Source: an uncultured Parabacteroides sp.
GTDB lineage: Bacteria; Bacteroidota; Bacteroidia; Bacteroidales; Tannerellaceae
Length of the DNA: 64,000 nucleotides
NCBI GenBank assembly: GCA_944325355.1
Contig: CALUZS010000001.1
Location: 281,776 to 345,775 of the forward strand
Direction of reading: 5' to 3'
Shown here: positions 52,955-61,889 of the stretch, in pieces
Numbering within the stretch: the stretch's first letter is position 1
Layout: every line of letters starts with the position of its first letter
Translations under genes and position numbers: made by a program
The notes under the pieces: model-generated
Databases searched by the model: none
Seen by the model: the letters and a program-made list of their open reading frames with translations, nothing else
What the model was told of the DNA's origin: nothing

Positions 52955-53935
52955 ATGAATAATATGGAAAACAGTTTATACGTATCGCCATCGCCGCATA
53001 TCCATGGCGGCGACAGTATCAGTAAAAATATGTACGGCGTATTAATTGCTCTTATTCCGGCATTTCTGGTATCGCTATACTTTTTCGGTTTAGGTGCATT
53101 AATCGTAACGGCAAGCTCCGTTTTCTTTTGCGTGCTCTTCGAATACCTGATACAAAAATTCCTAATGAAGAAAAAGCCGACGATATACGATGGCTCAGCA
53201 ATACTGACAGGCGTTTTATTAGCCTTCAATCTTCCATCCAACTTACCGATATGGATTATCATGATTGGAGCTTTGGCAGCTATCGGTATAGGGAAAATGT
53301 CATTCGGAGGGTTAGGAAACAACATTTTTAATCCGGCAATTACCGGACGTATCTTTTTGCTGATTTCATTTCCGGCACAAATGACCACCTGGCCTATCGT
53401 CGATGCGGCCAATCAATTCCCGATGACCTACACCGATGCCGAGACAGGGGCAACAGTCCTTTCTCTGATGAACGAACATGCCTTAGATAAACTTCCCTCT
53501 TACACGGAGATGTTTACCGGCTGCATGGGGGGAAGTCTCGGGGAAGTAAGTGTGTTGGCTCTTTTAATTGGCTTTGCATTCATGCTCTGGAAAAAAATCA
53601 TCACATGGCATATCCCTGTCTCAATCATAGCCACCGTATTTGTTTTCACAGGTATCATGCACCTGGTAAACCCTGAGCAATACGCCAGCCCTTTAATTCA
53701 TATCCTTACAGGAGGATTGATGCTTGGCGCCATCTTCATGGCAACCGACTATGTAACATCTCCTATGACTAAAAAAGGAATGCTGATTTACGGCGTAGGA
53801 ATCGGATTATTGACAACCGTCATCAGGCTCTTCGGTTCTTACCCCGAGGGAATGTCATTTGCAATCTTTTTAATGAATGCGTTGACGCCGCTTATTAACA
53901 GTTATGTCAAACCCAAACATTTCGGAGGAAAATAG
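52955..53935 (+). CDS. rnfD: Rnf complex subunit D
   Basis: A 326-residue membrane subunit with about nine segments. The flavin attachment motif is TGATVLS with Thr167 as covalent FMN site. The N-terminal SPSPHIHGGDSISKNMYGV is typical. It starts 3 bases after rnfC. Confidence 0.93.
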   Translation: MNNMENSLYVSPSPHIHGGDSISKNMYGVLIALIPAFLVSLYFFGLGALIVTASSVFFCVLFEYLIQKFLMKKKPTIYDGSAILTGVLLAFNLPSNLPIWIIMIGALAAIGIGKMSFGGLGNNIFNPAITGRIFLLISFPAQMTTWPIVDAANQFPMTYTDAETGATVLSLMNEHALDKLPSYTEMFTGCMGGSLGEVSVLALLIGFAFMLWKKIITWHIPVSIIATVFVFTGIMHLVNPEQYASPLIHILTGGLMLGAIFMATDYVTSPMTKKGMLIYGVGIGLLTTVIRLFGSYPEGMSFAIFLMNALTPLINSYVKPKHFGGK

Positions 53936-53937
53936 AT

Positions 53938-54564
53938 ATGAACAAATTAAAATCCACATTACCGAACATGTTTCTTTCGCTTACGGGTATCTGTCTGGTA
54001 TCAGGTGGAATCTTATCTGGCGTAAATATGCTTACGGCTGCACCCATAGAGGAGGCAAAAGCTAAGACTTTGGAAACTGCCATTAGAAACGTAGTCCCAG
54101 AGTTCGACAATTCACCTACAAAAGAGGTATATATGGCTGCGACATCGGAAGGAGATTCTTTAAAAATATACCCTGCCAAGAAAGGCGATGAAATGATTGG
54201 CGTCGCCGTTGAAAGTATTACAAAAAAAGGCTTCAGCGGTGAGATAAAAATTATCGTAGGTTTCGACACGGACGGAAAGATTCTCAATTACTCCGTATTA
54301 CAACACGCTGAAACTCCCGGTCTCGGTTCAAAAATGCAGGAGTGGTTCAGGACAGACAGAAACAAACAAAACATTATCGGTAGGACAATGAGTAAAGAAC
54401 CGCTGAAAGTGGTAAAAGATGGAGGAGACGTCGATGCAATCACGGCGGCCACCATCTCGAGCCGGGCATTTTTGGACGCAATAAACCGAGCTTACAGCGC
54501 GTTCTCCCAAACAGATGTGACAAGCGGTGCTACTGCAACAAACAAGGAAGGAGGTAATAAATGA
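53938..54564 (+). CDS. rnfG: Rnf complex subunit G
   Basis: A 208-residue protein with one N-terminal membrane segment and a periplasmic FMN-binding domain. The flavinylation motif DAITAATISS includes Thr172, the expected covalent FMN site; the AETPGLGSKM block is also conserved. Its end overlaps the rnfE start by four bases. Confidence 0.93.
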   Translation: MNKLKSTLPNMFLSLTGICLVSGGILSGVNMLTAAPIEEAKAKTLETAIRNVVPEFDNSPTKEVYMAATSEGDSLKIYPAKKGDEMIGVAVESITKKGFSGEIKIIVGFDTDGKILNYSVLQHAETPGLGSKMQEWFRTDRNKQNIIGRTMSKEPLKVVKDGGDVDAITAATISSRAFLDAINRAYSAFSQTDVTSGATATNKEGGNK

Positions 54565-55145
54565 ACAATCTGAAGGTTATATTAAACGGACTCATCAAAG
54601 AGAATCCGACTTTTGTATTATTATTGGGAATGTGTCCGACTCTTGGGACAACTTCTTCCGCCCTTAACGGCATGAGTATGGGGCTTGCTACCACATTCGT
54701 ACTGATTTGTTCCAATGTTGCCATATCCTCTTTAAAAAACATCATACCCGACATGGTACGAATACCGGCTTATATTGTCGTCATTGCAACATTCGTCACT
54801 GTTGTCCAGATGTGTATGGAAGCATACGTCCCGGCCCTGTATGCAAGTCTGGGACTTTTCATCCCATTGATTGTGGTAAACTGTATCGTATTGGGACGGG
54901 CTGAAGCGTTCGCCGCCAAAAACAAAATCATCCCTTCCCTATTCGACGGATTGGGAATCGGGTTGGGCTTCACCGTAGCGCTGACCCTTTTAGGCGCTGT
55001 CCGCGAACTGTTAGGCACAGGTAAGCTATTCAGTATCGGACTTATTCCGGAAGAATACGGTTCACTGATATTCGTGCTCGCTCCAGGTGCATTCATTGTG
55101 CTCGGATATTTGATTGCCATAGTCAACAAAATACGGAAAGTATAA
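54561..55145 (+). CDS. rnfE: Rnf complex subunit E
   Basis: A 194-residue membrane protein with about six segments and the family blocks NPTFVLLLGMCPTLGTTSSA and CIVLGRAEAFA. Together with RnfA it forms the membrane core that carries an Fe-S cluster and couples electron flow to ion movement. ATG overlaps the rnfG stop (ATGA). Confidence 0.93.
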   Translation: MNNLKVILNGLIKENPTFVLLLGMCPTLGTTSSALNGMSMGLATTFVLICSNVAISSLKNIIPDMVRIPAYIVVIATFVTVVQMCMEAYVPALYASLGLFIPLIVVNCIVLGRAEAFAAKNKIIPSLFDGLGIGLGFTVALTLLGAVRELLGTGKLFSIGLIPEEYGSLIFVLAPGAFIVLGYLIAIVNKIRKV

Positions 55146-55160
55146 AAACAGTAAGATATT

Positions 55161-55733
55161 ATGGAATATATATTGATATTTATAGCCGCAGTATTCGTCA
55201 ATAACGTAGTATTGGCTCAGTTTTTAGGAATATGCCCTTTTTTAGGCGTATCCAAAAAAGTAGAGACCGCTGCCGGAATGGGCGCGGCTGTCACCTTTGT
55301 ATTGACAATCTCTACCATTGTGACGTACCTCGTCCAGAAATTCATCCTCGATCCATTCGGATTGGGATTCATGCAAACCATCTGCTTTATCTTAATCATC
55401 GCGGCATTGGTGCAAATGGTCGAAATCATCCTTAAAAAGATTTCCCCCTCCCTTTACCAGGCGTTGGGCGTATTCCTCCCTCTTATCACAACAAACTGCT
55501 GTATCCTCGGTGTAGCAATTTTAGTTATCCAAAAAAACTATAATTTGCTGGAGTCGGTAGTCTACGCTATTTCTACAGCCATTGGATTTGCCCTCGCATT
55601 AATTATCTTTGCAGGAATAAGGGAACAAATCGCCATGACAAATATTCCAAAGGGTATGCAAGGAACTCCCATTGCATTAATTACTGCCGGACTATTGGCT
55701 ATGGCATTTATGGGATTCTCCGGAATTGTTTAA
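55161..55733 (+). CDS. rnfA: Rnf complex subunit A
   Basis: A 190-residue membrane protein, six segments, with FVNNVVLAQFLGICPFLGVSKK and ITTNCCILGVAILV, the two cysteine-bearing halves of the inverted repeat shared with RnfE. It completes the BCDGEA set; all six Rnf subunits are present and intact. Confidence 0.94.
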   Translation: MEYILIFIAAVFVNNVVLAQFLGICPFLGVSKKVETAAGMGAAVTFVLTISTIVTYLVQKFILDPFGLGFMQTICFILIIAALVQMVEIILKKISPSLYQALGVFLPLITTNCCILGVAILVIQKNYNLLESVVYAISTAIGFALALIIFAGIREQIAMTNIPKGMQGTPIALITAGLLAMAFMGFSGIV

Positions 55734-55743
55734 TTAAAATATC

Positions 55744-56784
55744 ATGGATATGAAACAGAAAATTTTAGTGGCAGGAGGAACGGGATATATCGGCTCGCAC
55801 ACAACTGTCGAATTACAAAACGCAGGTTTTGACGTACTTATTATCGATGATTTATCAAACTCCAATATCGAAGTATTGGACGGTATCGAACATATCACTG
55901 GAATCCGTCCGGATTTCGTTCAATTAGACTTAAAAGATAAAGAGGGAACGCGCAAAGTTCTGGAACAACATCCCGGCATAAAGGGAGTCATCCTTTTTGC
56001 TGCAAGCAAAGCCGTAGGAGAATCAGTCCAGAAACCACTAAAGTATTACCGGAATAATATCGTTACACTGCTGAATATTTTGGAGTTAATGCCAGAGTTC
56101 GGCATCGAAGGAATTGTATTTTCCTCTTCTTGTACCGTTTATGGTCAACCCGACATCCTTCCGGTTACGGAAGACGCCCCTATCAAACCGGCAATGTCAC
56201 CTTACGGGAACACCAAACAAATCAACGAAGAAATTATCAAAGATACCATCCACGCAGGAACACCCATAAAAAGCGTGCTCTTACGTTATTTCAATCCCAT
56301 TGGGGCACATCCGAGTGCTGAAATCGGAGAATTGCCAAACGGTGTTCCCCAAAATCTGATTCCATACCTGACGCAAACAGCCATAGGAATCCGTAAAGAA
56401 CTCAGCGTTTTCGGAGATGACTATAACACTCCCGATGGCTCGTGTATCCGGGATTACATCAATGTAGTAGACTTGGCGAAAGCTCATGTTACGGCTATGA
56501 ACCGGATGCTGGACGGAAAATCGGAAGAGAATGTGGAAATCTTCAATTTGGGTACGGGAAGAGGCGTTTCTGTACTCGAACTAATCAACACTTTTGAAAG
56601 AGCTACAGGCGTGAAAGTTCCACACAAAATCGTCGGACGCCGCGAAGGGGACATCGAACAGGTATGGGCAAATCCAGAACGGGCAAACAAAGTTTTAGGA
56701 TGGACTGCTCAAGAGACGCTTGAAAACACTTTGAAGTCTGCATGGAAATGGCAACTCCATTTACGCGAAAAAGGAATACAATAA
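55744..56784 (+). CDS. galE: UDP-glucose 4-epimerase
   Basis: A 346-residue short-chain-reductase-type epimerase: NAD loop GGTGYIGSHTTVELQNAGF at about 11-29, SSSCTVYG active-site serine region, and YxxxK in SPYGNTK. C-terminal AKAHVTAM and NLGTGRGVSVLEL blocks are conserved. It interconverts UDP-glucose and UDP-galactose. It starts 10 bases after rnfA and so belongs to the same transcript, although no metabolic tie to Rnf is obvious. Confidence 0.95.
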   Translation: MDMKQKILVAGGTGYIGSHTTVELQNAGFDVLIIDDLSNSNIEVLDGIEHITGIRPDFVQLDLKDKEGTRKVLEQHPGIKGVILFAASKAVGESVQKPLKYYRNNIVTLLNILELMPEFGIEGIVFSSSCTVYGQPDILPVTEDAPIKPAMSPYGNTKQINEEIIKDTIHAGTPIKSVLLRYFNPIGAHPSAEIGELPNGVPQNLIPYLTQTAIGIRKELSVFGDDYNTPDGSCIRDYINVVDLAKAHVTAMNRMLDGKSEENVEIFNLGTGRGVSVLELINTFERATGVKVPHKIVGRREGDIEQVWANPERANKVLGWTAQETLENTLKSAWKWQLHLREKGIQ

Positions 56785-56797
56785 GACAAACAATAAC

Positions 56798-56849
56798 AAA
56801 AAGGCTGTTATATAATATCTTTCAATCGGATATATATAACAGCCTTTTT
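56798..56849. terminator. terminator of the rnf-galE operon (bidirectional)
   Basis: A 17-bp stem (56798-56814 with 56833-56849), 18-base loop, T6 tail on the plus strand and A run at the other foot; it also faces the convergent cobS gene. Confidence 0.85.
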
Positions 56850-56925
56850 TCATTTCTTCGCAATAACGGACTGGCAAACCGTATATCTTTGCCAGATATA
56901 CCCCAAAGAAGCCACACCGCAGTTA

Positions 56926-57678
56926 TCAGCAAACTGTCAAAACGACAACCGCAGCCAGATAAAAAGACAACTCACAAAGAAGGCACGTTGCACCACAGCA
57001 ATCGCCCGTGTACCCATCAATTTTCCGTTTATACAGATTCACTAAAAACAGGAACACCGACAACGGAGCAAGCAATGCCCACAAAAGCCGGGGATCTGGC
57101 AACCAAAGCAGAGGAAGCGCTCCTCCCAATACCAATATAACCTTTTCGCGAAGTGTCATACGCGAATAAACAGTTTTATTTTTGGCTTCGGTCTCTTTAC
57201 GGGCATAAGGCAGGATATTGATAATCCAACCGGAAATACATTTGGCTATAGGATCGGCGGAAAGCATTATTGCACCGGCAAACTCAGGAGAGAGACTTTT
57301 TAATGAAAAGTAAAGGAGCATAAAGTAAAACAATAATCCCATCACACCATAACTGCCGATATGCGAATCTTTCATTATGGCAAGAATCCGCTCACGGGAA
57401 GAGCCTCCGCCAAAACCATCAAAGAAGTCAGCCAAACCATCTTCATGCAATCCGCCAGTCACCAGCACCCGCGATAGAATAGCCAGCAACAAAGCAACCT
57501 CATATGGAAAAAAATACATGAACAGATAGAGACAAAGCACGGAAATCCCCGAAGTAAGCCACCCGGCAATCGGCCAATAAGCCACAATGTTTTTGAAAGT
57601 GTCTGCCGGGACAACCTTCAATCTGCCAAAAGGCAAACGCGTGAAAAAGATAAATGCAGCCAGAACCTTGTTCAACAT
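56926..57678 (-). CDS. cobS: cobalamin-5'-phosphate synthase (adenosylcobinamide-GDP ribazoletransferase)
   Basis: A 250-residue membrane protein with six or seven segments and the CobS signature FFTRLPFGR, GGLHEDGLADFFDGFGGG and RMTLREKVIL. It joins alpha-ribazole phosphate to adenosylcobinamide-GDP in the inner membrane. It is the last gene of the minus-strand cobalamin cluster, four bases after cobT. Confidence 0.93.
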   Translation of the reverse strand: MLNKVLAAFIFFTRLPFGRLKVVPADTFKNIVAYWPIAGWLTSGISVLCLYLFMYFFPYEVALLLAILSRVLVTGGLHEDGLADFFDGFGGGSSRERILAIMKDSHIGSYGVMGLLFYFMLLYFSLKSLSPEFAGAIMLSADPIAKCISGWIINILPYARKETEAKNKTVYSRMTLREKVILVLGGALPLLWLPDPRLLWALLAPLSVFLFLVNLYKRKIDGYTGDCCGATCLLCELSFYLAAVVVLTVC

Positions 57679-57682
57679 TTCC

Positions 57683-58720
57683 TTAAAAATATTTGGTGAC
57701 AGACGCCTGTTTAAAGCTGTGCATCCGGTTTATCATCCGGACAGCCGAGTCAACAATCGGATAAGCACAAACAGCGCCGGATCCCTCTCCCAAACGAAGG
57801 TTCAAGTTCAAAAGCGGTTTTACACCCATATAGGCAAGTAACCGCTGATGCCCCGACTCATCTCCGCAGTGTCCGAATATACAATAAGAAAGAACCTCCG
57901 GATAGAGCTTGGACGCTGCCAGAATACAGTTCGTCATGATAAATCCATCTATCAGAATAACCATTTTCAGCTCCGCAGCACGCAACATGCCACCAACAGC
58001 CATGACCATCTCGTAACCGCCGAAATAGCGCATCACATCTAGGACTGAGTTATCTCCTTTATAATTTGCCAGCGCTCGGTTAAGTACCTCGTACTTATGG
58101 CGCACACCGGCTTCATCCAATCCGCTGCCGGCTCCTACACAATCAATCAGAGGGGTATTTGTCAGGCAGGTCATCCACATGCTCGATGCCGCCGTATTGC
58201 CGATACCCATCTCTCCAAAGCTGATGATGTTCGATCCTTCGCGATAGCAATCCGACACAATATCAGCCCCTCTCTGCAAAGCCAACTCCATCTCATCATA
58301 GGTCATCGCCGCTTCATACAAAAAGTTACGTGTTCCTTTTCGTATCTTACGGTCTATCAGTTGGGGAATGGCAGGAAAATCGAAATCCACGCCACCATCC
58401 ACGATTTTTAAATCAAAACCATGTTGCTCAGCAAGGAAACAAATGCCCGCACCCCCATGCAGGAAATTATAAACAACTTGGCGGGTAATCTCTTTAGGAG
58501 ACTTACTGACATTTTCATCGGCTATCCCATGATCTGAAGCATAAATTACATTGACAGGGTGTCTCAACGAAGGAGACAAAGTCTGCTGGATTGCACCTAT
58601 CTGTTTGGCTAATTCTTCCAGTCTTCCCAACGAACCTTTCGGTTTTGTCAGGTTATTGATTTTATCTTCAAGCAACGGAAGAATAGCTTCATCCGGTTTT
58701 TCTATTTTAAACGTTATCAT
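57683..58720 (-). CDS. cobT: nicotinate-nucleotide--dimethylbenzimidazole phosphoribosyltransferase
   Basis: A 345-residue enzyme that activates the lower ligand base to alpha-ribazole phosphate. Motifs: [46 protein letters not shown] [31 protein letters not shown]. Its start overlaps the cobU end by 14 bases. Confidence 0.95.
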   Translation of the reverse strand: MITFKIEKPDEAILPLLEDKINNLTKPKGSLGRLEELAKQIGAIQQTLSPSLRHPVNVIYASDHGIADENVSKSPKEITRQVVYNFLHGGAGICFLAEQHGFDLKIVDGGVDFDFPAIPQLIDRKIRKGTRNFLYEAAMTYDEMELALQRGADIVSDCYREGSNIISFGEMGIGNTAASSMWMTCLTNTPLIDCVGAGSGLDEAGVRHKYEVLNRALANYKGDNSVLDVMRYFGGYEMVMAVGGMLRAAELKMVILIDGFIMTNCILAASKLYPEVLSYCIFGHCGDESGHQRLLAYMGVKPLLNLNLRLGEGSGAVCAYPIVDSAVRMINRMHSFKQASVTKYF

Positions 58721-59231
58721 CTTTTTTTATTATTAACGGTATTCCACTAATCATCATTACTACTTCGTCAGCTACCGAAGCAATATACTGGTTTATCCAT
58801 CCCTGCAAATCTGAAAACCGCCGTTGCACGGAATCAACCGACACGCCGCCCAGCCCAATCTCGTTGGAAACAAACAAAAAAGTGGCATCTTGCGCCGTAA
58901 ACTTGTCGAATTCGGCTTTCAACTGCTCCAAGGAAAGTTCTACATCGTTATTATTATCGTAAAAGAAATTGGTAGCCCATAAGGTCACACAGTCAATTAC
59001 GATAACCCGTCCGTGCAAATCATGCCGGCTCAGGAACTTTTCCTCCTCTATATTTGTCCATTCCGGTCCACGGTCCCGCTTATGCCGTTCTACCCGCTGC
59101 CGGAACTCTTCATCCCATATACGGGAAGTCGCCAAATAAACCGGGTCTCCGGATAATGACAAGGCACGCCGGGAAGCATAACTGCTTTTGCCTGAACGTT
59201 GCCCTCCTGTTATCAATACAATGCGTTTCAT
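58707..59231 (-). CDS. cobU: adenosylcobinamide kinase / guanylyltransferase
   Basis: A 174-residue protein from the ATG at 59231, which overlaps the upstream S4 gene stop (ATGA); a longer frame to 59267 adds 12 atypical residues. The P-loop is [10 protein letters not shown] at residues 9-18, with [14 protein letters not shown] and SNEIGLGGV later. It phosphorylates and guanylylates cobinamide. Confidence 0.94.
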   Translation of the reverse strand: MKRIVLITGGQRSGKSSYASRRALSLSGDPVYLATSRIWDEEFRQRVERHKRDRGPEWTNIEEEKFLSRHDLHGRVIVIDCVTLWATNFFYDNNNDVELSLEQLKAEFDKFTAQDATFLFVSNEIGLGGVSVDSVQRRFSDLQGWINQYIASVADEVVMMISGIPLIIKKDDNV

Positions 59232-59575
59232 CGTTTCCAACGATTCTGCTCCGAGTCTTTCTTCCACAGCTTGCGGTTTGCCCGGTTCTCGGGATTGTTC
59301 CGGCTGGTAGTGCGCAACGATGCAGATTTAGCCGGAATATTTTTGCGATTGACTGCCGACTCTTTGCCAAAAAGATCCACGGAGTTATTATACAAGGATT
59401 TCGGGAAACGGACAATCTCGCCATCTACTTCTACCGTATCCTTCTCCGACACCTTATCACCTACCGATGCAGTTTTTCCATTGACGGTTACCCGTCCGGC
59501 TGCAATCCACTCATCTGCTTCCCTGCGCGAACAGATTCCGGCAGTACCCAGCAACTTATTCAATCGTACTTCCAT
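59228..59575 (-). CDS. S4-domain RNA-binding protein lacking a catalytic domain
   Basis: From the ATG at 59575 the protein has 115 residues. The first ~55 are an S4 RNA-binding fold as in RsuA/RluB pseudouridine synthases: RLNKLLGTAGICSRREADEWIAAG then VTVNGKTASVGDKV. The rest (residues ~65-115) is a basic, Asn/Arg/Lys-rich tail with no catalytic aspartate motif, so the synthase domain is absent. The stop overlaps the cobU start and cbiB ends 11 bases upstream, so it is translated within the cobalamin operon. Function is unknown; RNA binding is the only supported property. Confidence 0.8.
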   Translation of the reverse strand: MEVRLNKLLGTAGICSRREADEWIAAGRVTVNGKTASVGDKVSEKDTVEVDGEIVRFPKSLYNNSVDLFGKESAVNRKNIPAKSASLRTTSRNNPENRANRKLWKKDSEQNRWKR

Positions 59576-59586
59576 ATATTCATTTT

Positions 59587-60552
59587 TTAGAACAAACAAC
59601 CATTAAAAAAATAGAGACTTAGGCAAACAAGCCCGACCATCAAACACTCGCTTCTCCGGTTTGCACGCACCGCAAGGATAACATCCTGTCCTGTAAACGT
59701 CCGCTCTCTGACACCTATATAGGGCTTCTCCACCGGAACGCCGAAATAATCGTGTGTACCACCAAAACGGCAATCCAATATAGCCGCCAACGCCGCTTCC
59801 GGATAACCTGAATTAGGGCTCAGATGCGCTCTGCCGAACCGCTTGACAAAAGATATTTTGTCCAACGCTCCCATTACGGTCAACATCAGGAATGCAGTCA
59901 ACCGCGCAGGTATATAATTCGCGATGTCATCAATTTTTGCTGCCACACAACCAAAATCGCGATAACGCTCGTTTCGGTATCCAACCATCGAATCCAACGT
60001 ATTGACCATCTTGTATGCCAACATTCCTGGCAACCCCAACAGAACATACCAAAACATAGGGGCAATTACTCCGTCACTCAAATTTTCCGACAAAGTTTCC
60101 AAAGCAGCTGCCTTTACCTCCTGCTCCGACAAGGAAGAGACATCGCGCCCCACAATTCGAGCGACCTGCCGGCGTCCTTCGTCGATGCCGCGCGATACCG
60201 CATCGAACACTGCCTTTACTTCCCGAACCAACGTTGTCCCTGCCAAGCAATAGAAAACGCCAATGGCAGTCAACGCACCTTCCAACAACACGGAAATGGA
60301 TGACGCCAAATATAAAAGCAAATTCACCAGGCAAAAGACTGCAACAACCAAAAATATTGCCATGACCGCCCCGTTCCTCTTCCGATGGACACCGCGATTA
60401 AACCGCTGTTCCCCTGCCGTAATCCATTTTCCAAACCATACGACCGGATGAAATCCTTTTTGGGGATCCCCGAAAAGATAATCCATCAGCCATCCGATAA
60501 GAAAAGAGATAAAAGGCACGCTTACCCAAAACGTCTCTATATCATGTATCAT
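59587..60552 (-). CDS. cbiB: adenosylcobinamide-phosphate synthase
   Basis: A 321-residue membrane protein of the CbiB/CobD family: FLIGWLMDYLFGDPQKGFHPVVWFG at the start, then ALETLSENLSDGVIAPMFWY and YKMVNTLDSMVGYRNERYRDFG. It attaches the aminopropanol (phosphate) arm to cobyric acid. It is the first gene of the minus-strand cluster cbiB-S4-cobU-cobT-cobS. Confidence 0.94.
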   Translation of the reverse strand: MIHDIETFWVSVPFISFLIGWLMDYLFGDPQKGFHPVVWFGKWITAGEQRFNRGVHRKRNGAVMAIFLVVAVFCLVNLLLYLASSISVLLEGALTAIGVFYCLAGTTLVREVKAVFDAVSRGIDEGRRQVARIVGRDVSSLSEQEVKAAALETLSENLSDGVIAPMFWYVLLGLPGMLAYKMVNTLDSMVGYRNERYRDFGCVAAKIDDIANYIPARLTAFLMLTVMGALDKISFVKRFGRAHLSPNSGYPEAALAAILDCRFGGTHDYFGVPVEKPYIGVRERTFTGQDVILAVRANRRSECLMVGLVCLSLYFFNGCLF

Positions 60553-60570
60553 TTCTTAAAAAACAACTGA

Positions 60571-60578
60571 CAAAGATA
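60571..60578 (-). promoter_or_regulatory. -7 element of the cobalamin assembly operon
   Basis: TATCTTTG on the minus strand, a perfect -7 match, 18 bases before the cbiB ATG. With so short a leader there is no room for a cobalamin riboswitch. Confidence 0.5.
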
Positions 60579-60853
60579 CGCAAAAGAATCTATTCCAACC
60601 GAGAATTTACGGACAATTACAGCGTCCTTGCGCAATAGTTCATCTCCTCCATTTCCCGTCTGGCGGCATTTTTATCTCTTTCTGAAAACAGTAAATGAAA
60701 TAAAATTTAATCCTTGTCCAAATCCTCTTCTCTCCGGAAAATCTCTTTTTCCATACCTCGTTTTAACCATTTTTACAAGCAATTTTAGGGAGTTCATTCC
60801 TAAAACCGTCCATGTCACCCAACAAACAATTGCGCTTTTTAATCCGGACCGTA
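60579..60853. other. intergenic region between cbiB and the HU/SPOR gene
   Basis: About 275 bases without a credible gene or repeat; promoters border both ends. Confidence 0.6.
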
Positions 60854-60884
60854 TTGCCTATTTCAAATGAAACGCTTATCTTTG
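60854..60884 (+). promoter_or_regulatory. promoter of the HU/SPOR gene, very close to its ATG
   Basis: TTGC (60854-60857) and TATCTTTG (60877-60884), spacer 19. The ATG at 60890 lies only five bases past the -7 box, so the mRNA would be leaderless or nearly so. Confidence 0.5.
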
Positions 60885-60889
60885 TAACT

Positions 60890-61885
60890 ATGTCAAGGAT
60901 TATATCACATATTGAGAAGCTTTTATTAAAACATGATTGTGTAATTGTCCCACATATAGGAGGGTTCGTATTGCAACACATTCCGGCTCATTATGAAAAG
61001 GATGAACAGATTTTTTATCCTGAGCAGAAAGAGATTGTGTTCAACAGGGAATTGCAACATAACGACGGGCTGCTGTCTGAATCATATATTCAATTTTACC
61101 ATACAGACTACAAACATGCCCAATCCATGCTTCTTGCCGATTGTGATGAATTGCTTGATGAACTCCGGGAAAAGAGAACTGCCGATTTAGGGGAATTAGG
61201 CAGCTTCAGCATGGAAGAGGATAATAAAATTATCTTCCATCCTAAACAGTCGAAGCTATTTAACGCCGAGAATTTCGGACTACAGCCGTTCAGCATACCC
61301 ACATTGGAGGTTCTGTTATCTAATCAATCTGATAATTCCGGAACAACTAAACTGCTGAAAAGCAAAGATACCCTTTACATTCCTATTAACCGCCGGTTCA
61401 TCGAAATTGCATCGGCTTGTGTTGTTGCCATCTTATTGTTCTTTGTCATTTCCACACCGATAAAAGAAGTAAATCCGGCAGCATATACAGCAAGTATCAT
61501 CCCTACCGAATTTGAAAAAAGCACAATAACCAAGGGCAAGACTGAAACAAATACAATTGCCACCGGAACAAATACACCATCTGTTCAACAAAAAACAGCA
61601 AAAGGGTTAGCTCCGCAAACGGCAACAGCCGTAAAAGTATCTTCTGGCACTTCCCAAAAGACCTATTACATCATTATAGGAAGCTTGACTTCTGCGCAAT
61701 TGGCTGAACGGCAGCTAAAAAGTATCGATACCAGCTTTTCTGCAACAGCCGGTATCGTTGAACGGGATAACAAATTCCGCATTTACGCCAATAAGTTCGA
61801 CAACAGAAAAGATGCAGAAAACTATTTAGCGACAATCCGGAGAGATAGCCGGTATCAAACAGCATGGCTTTTCATCGCACGATAA
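60890..61885 (+). CDS. HU-CCDC81/SPOR domain membrane protein
   Basis: A protein of 331 residues from the ATG at 60890. The N-terminus (MSRIISHIEKLLLKHDCVIV) begins the bacterial CCDC81-like HU domain, two copies over about residues 1-125, with a GFVLQHIPAHYEKDEQ strand. One membrane segment (about 170-190) follows, then a low-complexity Thr/Lys linker and a C-terminal SPOR domain (about 258-331; YYIIIGSLTSAQLAERQLKSI). SPOR binds denuded peptidoglycan at division sites. Tethering an HU-like domain to a SPOR domain suggests a link of chromosome or a protein partner to the septum. The helicase gene follows after 4 bases. Confidence 0.85.
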   Translation: MSRIISHIEKLLLKHDCVIVPHIGGFVLQHIPAHYEKDEQIFYPEQKEIVFNRELQHNDGLLSESYIQFYHTDYKHAQSMLLADCDELLDELREKRTADLGELGSFSMEEDNKIIFHPKQSKLFNAENFGLQPFSIPTLEVLLSNQSDNSGTTKLLKSKDTLYIPINRRFIEIASACVVAILLFFVISTPIKEVNPAAYTASIIPTEFEKSTITKGKTETNTIATGTNTPSVQQKTAKGLAPQTATAVKVSSGTSQKTYYIIIGSLTSAQLAERQLKSIDTSFSATAGIVERDNKFRIYANKFDNRKDAENYLATIRRDSRYQTAWLFIAR

Positions 61886-61889
61886 AACA

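Noticed and set aside
60553..60620. A cobalamin riboswitch upstream of cbiB
   Set aside because: The promoter lies 18 bases before the start codon, and no B12-box-like core is seen.
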